DNA of 55,180 nt, from contig JASHOD010000100.1 of NCBI GenBank assembly GCA_030041295.1, forward strand, positions 1 through 55,180, in the 5' to 3' direction. Within the stretch, counting starts at the first letter, position 1; every line of letters begins with the position of its first letter. This stretch comes from Nitrososphaerales archaeon (lineage in GTDB: Archaea; Thermoproteota; Nitrososphaeria; Nitrososphaerales; CADDZS01). The position numbers were made by a program, and so were the translations under genes. The notes beneath the pieces are model-generated. The model was given only the letters and a program-made list of their open reading frames with translations, was not told where the DNA came from and made no database searches. This document shows positions 49,708-55,180 of the stretch, one piece after another.

Positions 49708-51438
49708 ATGATGAAATCCTCGTCGCAATCAACAGATCTACACGATGATGAAGAAAGATATGATGTCAAGCTTGATTTCAGTGTCAAGCAAGAAATGCGA
49801 GATGGCATCAGGCTCTCTTCAGATATCTTTAGGCCCGATGCGAGCGGCAAATTTCCAACAATCGTCACAAGATCTCCTTACATGACTGTCGAGGGTTTCC
49901 AAAAGAGATTCTCCGACGAGGGCAAATTCTTTGCTAGTCGAGGATACGCCTACGTCGTACAGGACTGTCGGGGCAAGAACGATTCGGATGGAGTCTACCA
50001 ACCTTTCTTCGACGATCCAACGGACGGGTTTGACACGCTTGCCTGGTGTTCAAAACAGGACTGGTGCAACGGCACGATCGGCACGATCGGCGCATCATAT
50101 CAAGCCTGGAATCAAATGAGTACGGCCGTTCTCTCTCCCCCAAATCTCAAAGCGATGATTTGTACCGTCGCACTTCCTGATCCGGTATTGAACGTACCCT
50201 TCCAAAACGGAACCTTGGAGCTTTGGATGGTGGAATGGATGGCAACAATAGATCGAAGGAAAAACACAGATCCATCGATCTTTGATTCCGCAAGGAATTA
50301 CTATCATCTTCCGCTGCGAACGATGGACGAAAAATTTGGCCGCAAAAATTCACCCATCTGGCAGAAGTGGATCGACCATCCCTCAGCCGACGATTTCTGG
50401 AAAAAGTCGTTCTACCAAGACAAGTTAGCTAATGTCCTAGTCCCGGTATTACATGTTTCGGGTTGGTACGATGATGACCTAATTGGAACTCACCTGAATT
50501 ACACAAGAATTCAAGAGTCAAGCAAGAGCGAGCTCGCGAGAAGAAATCAAAAACTCATAATCGGTCCATGGCCTCATCACGTAAATCAAACGAGAAAACT
50601 AGGCGAGATCGATTTCGGCGGTTCAGCCCTAATCGATTTGAGCCAAATCGAGCTCGAGTGGTTTGATCACTGGCTCAAAGGAATCGAGAACGGAATCATG
50701 GAAGAGCCAAAAGTGGATCTCTTCGCCATGGGGCGGAATACCTGGCGCAAGATCGACTCTTGGCCTCTTGCATCCACAACATACCTGCAATACTTCATAC
50801 ACAGTGAGGGGAAGGCAAACACGTCATTCGGCGACGGGGTTCTTTCTACGGATAAGCTAGAGCATGGTGACGATCATTTGGACAGCTATAGGTACGACCC
50901 AAGCGACCCGTGCCCGAACATTTTTGACCCATCAACGACTCCAGCAGAGGGACCGAACGACCAGCGCTCAATAGAGAGAAGAGATGACGTCCTCGTCTAC
51001 ACGAGCTCGACTATTTCATCGGATCTTGATGTCACCGGGCCTGTCCGGGTCAAATTATTCGCATCCACGTCGGCGCGAGATACCGATTTCTGGGCGCAGC
51101 TTACCGACGTGTTTCCAAACGGATACTCTATGCATTTGACCGAAGGGATAATCCGCGGAAGGTATCGCGAATCGCTCGAAATGCCGAAACTACTTTCTCC
51201 GGGCGTCGTTTATGAATTTGATATTGATCTATGGGTGACAAGCAATGTATTCCTCAAAGGGCACCGCGTGAGACTAGATATATCGAGCAGTTCCTTTCCA
51301 AAGTACGACCGCAATCCCAATACAGGAAACAAGTTTGGAGAAGATTCGGAGATGATACTTGCCGAGCAGAAAGTGTATCATAATGAGCACTATCCCTCGC
51401 GCGTGATACTTCCTGTCATCCCTCAATCAGAAAAATAA
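49708..51438 (+). CDS. CocE/NonD-family hydrolase (X-Pro dipeptidyl-peptidase S15-like)
   Basis: An alpha/beta-hydrolase with the S15 layout, 576 aa from ATG 49708; the frame extends to TTG 49669 (589 aa). 'VKQEMRDGIRLSSDIFRP' and 'VVQDCRGKNDSDG' are the family N-terminus, the nucleophile is the Ser in 'GTIGASYQAWNQ' (residue 130 from 49708), and the Asp and His are expected in 'GWYDDDLIGTHLNY' and 'GPWPHH'. The C-terminal jelly-roll (about residues 360-570) ends with 'VRLDISSSSFPKYDRNPNTG', read in two parts. A GAGGGGGT run before 49708 acts as ribosome site and supports that start. Substrate may be X-Pro peptides, acyl esters or amides. Confidence 0.9.
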   Translation: MMKSSSQSTDLHDDEERYDVKLDFSVKQEMRDGIRLSSDIFRPDASGKFPTIVTRSPYMTVEGFQKRFSDEGKFFASRGYAYVVQDCRGKNDSDGVYQPFFDDPTDGFDTLAWCSKQDWCNGTIGTIGASYQAWNQMSTAVLSPPNLKAMICTVALPDPVLNVPFQNGTLELWMVEWMATIDRRKNTDPSIFDSARNYYHLPLRTMDEKFGRKNSPIWQKWIDHPSADDFWKKSFYQDKLANVLVPVLHVSGWYDDDLIGTHLNYTRIQESSKSELARRNQKLIIGPWPHHVNQTRKLGEIDFGGSALIDLSQIELEWFDHWLKGIENGIMEEPKVDLFAMGRNTWRKIDSWPLASTTYLQYFIHSEGKANTSFGDGVLSTDKLEHGDDHLDSYRYDPSDPCPNIFDPSTTPAEGPNDQRSIERRDDVLVYTSSTISSDLDVTGPVRVKLFASTSARDTDFWAQLTDVFPNGYSMHLTEGIIRGRYRESLEMPKLLSPGVVYEFDIDLWVTSNVFLKGHRVRLDISSSSFPKYDRNPNTGNKFGEDSEMILAEQKVYHNEHYPSRVILPVIPQSEK

Positions 51439-51567
51439 TTCAAAAAGTGGGGCGAGTTGGAGGAAAAATGGAAGGAAGGAATGTCTTACGAAAACAAAGA
51501 AGGCCAATTTTTGTTCTCGCTGAGATCATTCCAATTTAGAGATTTCCTTTCGTTAGAGTTGGATCGT

Positions 51568-52704
51568 CTAGAATGCTACGAGACCAGCTGCGCTTGATGG
51601 TATTCCACTGACTGTTGTGATTTGCGAAATGGCGCCATTTGCATAGACATGGAAGCCAGTGATCATTCCGCCATTGCTGACGTAGAGGAAGTGACTGTTT
51701 TGTGCGAAAGCCATGTCGAGTGAAGGAATTGCAGTGTGTGCAGCGACCGAACTCTGCAATACAAGGACTCCGCTCTTCGTAATGTGGAACGTCGAGATAG
51801 TCCCGCCATGTGCATTTGTCGTATAGGCGAATCGGTTGTTCCCGCTTATCACTAACCAACAGGGCGCATTTCCAAACGTCGGAATCGCTCCGCTGATCGT
51901 AACTAGCTTGCCGTTGTTCGATACGTAGTAGGATGACACTGTGTCTGTCGCAGCTTCTGTTACAACAAGTATTCCTTTGCTCGTGAACGCAAAGCCGTAG
52001 GGGCCAGAACCTGCAGACGCCTGACTAAAGGGCGCGCTTGCGACACCAGCTGAATTGACGGAGTATGTGTCAATGAGGTTTGTTCCTTTCTCTGTTACGA
52101 CAAGAATATTGCCCTGAGGATTGAAACCGATTTGCTCTGGAGAAGGACTAGATTGTCCGCTTAGGGGCTGGTTTGAACCTGGAATGAAAGTGAGGGCACC
52201 AGTGTTACTCAGGTAGAATCCTGCGATGTTGTTTGAACCTGCGTTCAAGACGTAGACGAGGTTGTTCGAGACGGTGAGGCTAATCGGATCGGTTCCCTGC
52301 GAACCCGTTATGCTTGCCCACGCAAGAGATGCACCCAGCACCTTAAAGACGGTAATTTGATTGCTCCCCGCATCAACGGCGAGTAACCAATGGCCGGTCG
52401 AAGTCAAGGCAAGCGCACCTTGACTGGCTAGGGCTGAGCCCGTACCCGTTCCTCCTGTTGGGTACGAGACCCCGGTGGAACTGAGAACCCCATTTGCTCC
52501 CCTCGCATAGGCTGTGACGTTATTTCCCGAAGCGGCGTTGTCGAGAATGAATACGGCTCCTGTTACAGATGAGGCGCTGACTGCACCGCTAGAAATTGTG
52601 AACGCGCCGAAGACGGCTATGATTGCAGCGATTGTTATTATTGAGACAGTGATACTAGATAGTGCTAACGTTTTTCTTTTCTTGATTGAAGAAAGATTGA
52701 TCAT
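51568..52704 (-). CDS. Anchored/secreted beta-propeller of the lactonase (YVTN-repeat) family
   Basis: A 378-aa surface protein. A basic N-terminus and one hydrophobic helix (about residues 14-38) form a signal anchor; the rest is a 7-bladed beta-propeller with repeats such as 'VYVLNAGSNNIAGFYLSNTGAL', 'LLAVDAGSNQITVFKV' and 'FAYTTNAHGGTISTFHI', each strand-turn-strand with NGxL-type turns. The pattern is that of the 6-phosphogluconolactonase-like (YVTN) group. An extracellular location argues against a sugar-phosphate role; adhesion, lactone hydrolysis or surface-layer association are alternatives. The start is ATG. Confidence 0.85.
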   Translation of the reverse strand: MINLSSIKKRKTLALSSITVSIITIAAIIAVFGAFTISSGAVSASSVTGAVFILDNAASGNNVTAYARGANGVLSSTGVSYPTGGTGTGSALASQGALALTSTGHWLLAVDAGSNQITVFKVLGASLAWASITGSQGTDPISLTVSNNLVYVLNAGSNNIAGFYLSNTGALTFIPGSNQPLSGQSSPSPEQIGFNPQGNILVVTEKGTNLIDTYSVNSAGVASAPFSQASAGSGPYGFAFTSKGILVVTEAATDTVSSYYVSNNGKLVTISGAIPTFGNAPCWLVISGNNRFAYTTNAHGGTISTFHITKSGVLVLQSSVAAHTAIPSLDMAFAQNSHFLYVSNGGMITGFHVYANGAISQITTVSGIPSSAAGLVAF

Positions 52705-52911
52705 GGTTAGATCAGTTAGAGCAGAAAAAGAGAGCTCTATTTAGTCAAATTTCATCTTCTCTTCCAAATCTCTTCAATTCTATGCAAAATCTGTTACAAA
52801 TGAGCGTGTCCCAAGAGGATTCCAGGGTTAGAAATCTTAATTTTACAGAACAGATCGCTTCCTTTTATAGAAAGTTCTTAACTAATTGAAAGAAAGGACC
52901 AAAGAGGGAGA

Positions 52912-54045
52912 ATGGCGCATTCAACCGGTGATGCCAACGAGAATGATCTATCCAACATTGCCGAGATCATTGACCGATTGGTCACTGTTCCGGTATTTTC
53001 AGGTTCATCTCTTGCAAAGAAACCGGTAGTCTTAGATCTGTACGCTGCCGCTAGATCAAAAATCGGAAAGCCACTTGTTTACCACGCATTCGAAAATCTA
53101 ACAAGAGGGATCGAAAGATCAGATTCAAAGTCAGTTCTGATCCTTACCGGGTTTGTTGTGCCTCCTTGGTTAGAACCCGAGACTGACGGTCCGGTTGGAG
53201 CTGCGAGCCTTGCCAGATCAATCAATCTTGCGTGGGACCTCACTCCAGTGATCGTAACAGAGCCCGCTTATGTTACGAGGATGGGTAAATTGCTAGAGTA
53301 TGCAGGATTGGGACTGAGGCAAGAATACTCCACCAAGAAAAGCGAAGGCTATCGAAAAGCAGCTGTCGATGGATTTACTCTGGACATAGAGGAAGCGAAG
53401 AATCAAGCAGCTAGTCTGATCGAAAGAGTATCTCCAGCCGCCTTAATTTCAATCGAAAAAGCATCCCCTAATTCAAAGGGAGTGTACCACAGTGGAGTTG
53501 GAGTCGATTTATCACCATTGTCCGCCAAAGTGGATGCTCTAATCGAGGCAGCCAAGAGTGCAGGCATACCAACTATTGGAATAGGGGATGCAGGAAATGA
53601 AATAGGCATGGGGTGCATAGAAAAGGAGGTGCGTGAGATTTTACCAACCGGGAATGATTGCGGATGCCCCTGTCATGGAGGGGTGGCTTCGTCAGTCTCC
53701 ACAGATTCATTGATTGTTGTCGGAACGTCGAATTGGGGTGCATCGGCACTTGAAGCTATGATTTCTTTTCATTTCGAGTCCCCCGAGTTATTGCATGATG
53801 GAAAGATGGAGGAATATCTCATTGGAAAATCTGCAGAACTAGGTTACATCAATCCCGCATCTGGTCTTGCGGAGCCAGGAGTTGACGCTATACCCGCCGA
53901 TATCCATGGCTCAATCGTGAATATACTGAATTTCATAGTGAGATCGCGCTACTCGCCGTCGTATCATGTAAAGAAATACGTAGAATTTACGAAGGACAAG
54001 GAAAAGCTTGCTCGCCTTATCAGGGAATCTAAAGGTTCAAGCTAA
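52912..54045 (+). CDS. D-glutamate cyclase-like protein (DUF4392)
   Basis: A 377-aa protein of the D-glutamate cyclase family, which converts D-glutamate to 5-oxo-D-proline. Family features are 'VLILTGFVVPPWLEPETDGPVGAASLARS', read in parts, 'SIEKASPNSKGVYHSGVG' and 'GIGDAGNEIGMGCIEKEV'. An additional CGCPCHGG cysteine cluster lies near residue 247. It starts with ATG after an AGAGGGAGA ribosome site. Its stop overlaps the convergent maleate isomerase/racemase-like gene by 4 bp. In bacteria the enzyme removes D-glutamate derived from peptidoglycan; here a role in breaking down D-amino-acid peptides is inferred. Confidence 0.87.
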   Translation: MAHSTGDANENDLSNIAEIIDRLVTVPVFSGSSLAKKPVVLDLYAAARSKIGKPLVYHAFENLTRGIERSDSKSVLILTGFVVPPWLEPETDGPVGAASLARSINLAWDLTPVIVTEPAYVTRMGKLLEYAGLGLRQEYSTKKSEGYRKAAVDGFTLDIEEAKNQAASLIERVSPAALISIEKASPNSKGVYHSGVGVDLSPLSAKVDALIEAAKSAGIPTIGIGDAGNEIGMGCIEKEVREILPTGNDCGCPCHGGVASSVSTDSLIVVGTSNWGASALEAMISFHFESPELLHDGKMEEYLIGKSAELGYINPASGLAEPGVDAIPADIHGSIVNILNFIVRSRYSPSYHVKKYVEFTKDKEKLARLIRESKGSS

Positions 54046-54797
54046 GAAATCTGTCGCAGAAGCGTTCCGCATCTCATAATCTTCGCATTCTTGTATTTCA
54101 TCACGCGGAGAGTTTTCCAGAGAGTTGCGGTGTTGCTACTGATAACAGGTTTCTTCAACTTTCTCTCCAACTGTTCAATAACGGTCACAGTTTTTAGGTC
54201 AGTACAACTTAGGAATATTCCCTCTGAATCTTCGTTGTCCACCGACAGGGCGAGCTCCAGCGTCTTCTTAGGATCATACTTGTGAAGGTCCTCTCCTCGC
54301 ACACATCCTAGTCCTTTGATCTTCACAACTTTGATTCCGTTAGATTCGATAAACTCCTTTTCTATTCTATTCAATTCTTTTGTGTAAGGTGTGCCGACAG
54401 ATATGGCACGCAATTTCATTTCCTTGAGTGAGTCTACCACGGCCCGTGCTGTAGTGGTAACTTCAGCATTAGTTCTCGCCTTCATTCTTTTTACAAGATC
54501 GGATTCCCAGTCTAACCCTTTGACGAGACTCCCAGTGGTACATGCATATACAACGACATCTACATTCGCTGAAGCCAAGAGCTCGCAAGCCTCCTCTGTT
54601 TTCTTCGCCATTTTCTCTAGACTTTCGATATCTCCCCTTTCAAGCTTCAATCGAGTTGCGTGAATTGAGATATCAGGAGGTACGATGATATTGAACTCGG
54701 GTTCAATGGTCACGTTTAGAGAAGGTACGATCAATCCCATTCTGTATTTGTTGCTGTATCTCGGTGTAACATGGCCTTGGTAACGTAGATTGTGCAT
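54042..54797 (-). CDS. Asp/Glu racemase-superfamily protein, maleate isomerase-like
   Basis: A 251-aa two-cysteine enzyme of the maleate cis-trans isomerase / arylmalonate decarboxylase / Asp-Glu racemase superfamily. The catalytic Cys pair is Cys86 in 'VVVYACTTGS' and Cys198 in 'FLSCTDL'. 'RMGLIVPSLNVTIEPEFN' is the N-terminal signature of the maleate isomerase group. Candidate roles are maleate to fumarate (end of some aromatic routes) or racemisation of an acidic amino acid, which would pair with the convergent D-glutamate cyclase-like gene. The start is ATG; the 3' end overlaps that neighbour by 4 bp. Confidence 0.87.
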   Translation of the reverse strand: MHNLRYQGHVTPRYSNKYRMGLIVPSLNVTIEPEFNIIVPPDISIHATRLKLERGDIESLEKMAKKTEEACELLASANVDVVVYACTTGSLVKGLDWESDLVKRMKARTNAEVTTTARAVVDSLKEMKLRAISVGTPYTKELNRIEKEFIESNGIKVVKIKGLGCVRGEDLHKYDPKKTLELALSVDNEDSEGIFLSCTDLKTVTVIEQLERKLKKPVISSNTATLWKTLRVMKYKNAKIMRCGTLLRQIS

Positions 54798-54912
54798 TCC
54801 TAGATGATTACTAACCGCATCCAGCTCGTCCGTTTTATCTGTTTTTCATCGCTTTCAATTTTTCAAACTACAGTAATATACTGGATTTCTTGTTCATAGA
54901 AATCAGATTCCG

Positions 54913-55180
54913 ATGACAACACGCGACCTGAGGTCTTACCTCGATATTTTAGATTTGGCTGATTTGTTACTCCATGTTGAAAAAGAAGTCGATCCGAAAT
55001 TCGAGCTCTCAGCTGTCGTAAAAGCTGCCGAAAAACATGATAAAGCAATCATCTTTCACAACGTAAGGGGAAGCAAGTTCGAAGTCGTAGCAAACGTCGT
55101 AGTGTCGAGAAAGATGTTCTCTCTACTTCTCAATACTTCGGAAGCAGAAACTGTTCCAGAGTATGTAAAGCGCGCAGAAC
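54913..55180 (+). CDS. Second UbiD-family decarboxylase, 5' part (runs off the window)
   Basis: From the ATG at 54913 a frame stays open to the window end, 89 codons. The product begins 'MTTRDLRSYLDILD' and continues 'HVEKEVDPKFELSAVVKAAE', 'AIIFHNVRGSKFEVVANVV' and 'RKMFSLLLNTSE', which is the N-terminal domain of UbiD decarboxylases and resembles the start of the copy at 19239-20654 in layout. Only this domain is visible, so completeness and active-site residues cannot be judged. It is divergent from the maleate-isomerase-like gene, with 115 bp between starts that contain AT-rich promoter-like sequence. Confidence 0.8.
   Translation, partial: MTTRDLRSYLDILDLADLLLHVEKEVDPKFELSAVVKAAEKHDKAIIFHNVRGSKFEVVANVVVSRKMFSLLLNTSEAETVPEYVKRAE

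Noticed and set aside
50071..50090. Nine-base tandem repeat (GGCACGATC twice) in the CocE gene
   Set aside because: It codes for GTIGTIG within a normal-length family motif before the catalytic Ser, so it is not an insertion.
1..55180. CRISPR array, toxin-antitoxin pair or transposase
   Set aside because: No regularly spaced repeats, no paired small toxin/antitoxin genes and no transposase or insertion-sequence ends were found on either strand.

Overview
The window looks like a chromosomal region of a heterotrophic archaeon. The evidence is TATA-type promoter elements about 25-35 bases before start codons (leaderless style), frequent TTG starts, Ser/Thr-rich linkers behind the N-terminal membrane anchors of the solute-binding proteins, and a gene set (LLM/F420-type flavin oxidoreductases, S9 peptidases, UbiD, RraA, CocE hydrolase) common in non-ammonia-oxidising Nitrososphaeria/Thermoproteota soil lineages. 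The lineage is an inference; no rRNA or other marker gene is present.

Layout. 1-7 kb (minus strand): oligopeptide permeases DppC and DppB, an S9 peptidase, a DUF1028 protein, a SnoaL-like protein and a small thioredoxin-like/zinc-ribbon pair. 7-11 kb: an M20 peptidase, a double-HTH Lrp-type regulator and a 4,5-dihydroxyphthalate-decarboxylase-like protein divergent from 11-12.4 kb, where a LigB-type extradiol dioxygenase is followed by two tandem LigA-like small subunits. 12.5-16.7 kb: peptide-binding protein 1 and two tandem prolyl-iminopeptidase-like hydrolases. 16.7-23.7 kb: acetamidase, cupin, DUF6282 protein, UbiD decarboxylase, a truncated second DUF6282 copy, two RraA-family aldolase-like proteins and an LLM oxidoreductase. 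23.8-32.7 kb: an acylaminoacyl-peptidase, a SnoaL-like protein, a degenerate Nudix protein, and a probable operon of binding protein 2, S9 peptidase and M19 dipeptidase. 33-35.3 kb: ATPases DppD and DppF. 35.3-40 kb: small proteins, an LLM oxidoreductase and binding protein 3. 40-45.3 kb: a broken pyruvate-oxidase-like TPP enzyme, a GalB-like PIG-L hydratase and a degraded terminase remnant. 45.6-55.2 kb: M24 peptidase, LLM oxidoreductase, APC permease, CocE/NonD hydrolase, secreted beta-propeller, D-glutamate cyclase-like protein, maleate isomerase/Asp-Glu racemase-like protein and the start of a second UbiD gene.

Two themes tie the genes together. The first is peptide scavenging: a complete Dpp/Opp transporter split over four places with three binding proteins, plus at least nine peptidase or peptidase-like genes (S9 x3, S33 x2, M20, M19, M24, CocE). 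The second is a candidate aromatic-acid route by 4,5-extradiol cleavage: UbiD x2, a 4,5-dihydroxyphthalate-decarboxylase-like protein, LigB with two LigA-like subunits, a GalB-like 4-oxalomesaconate hydratase and two RraA-type aldolase candidates. Together these could carry a protocatechuate- or gallate-like compound to pyruvate and oxaloacetate. The window also records recombination: perfectly identical tracts between inverted binding-protein genes, a shared tract between the tandem hydrolases, a truncated duplicate and two pseudogenes.
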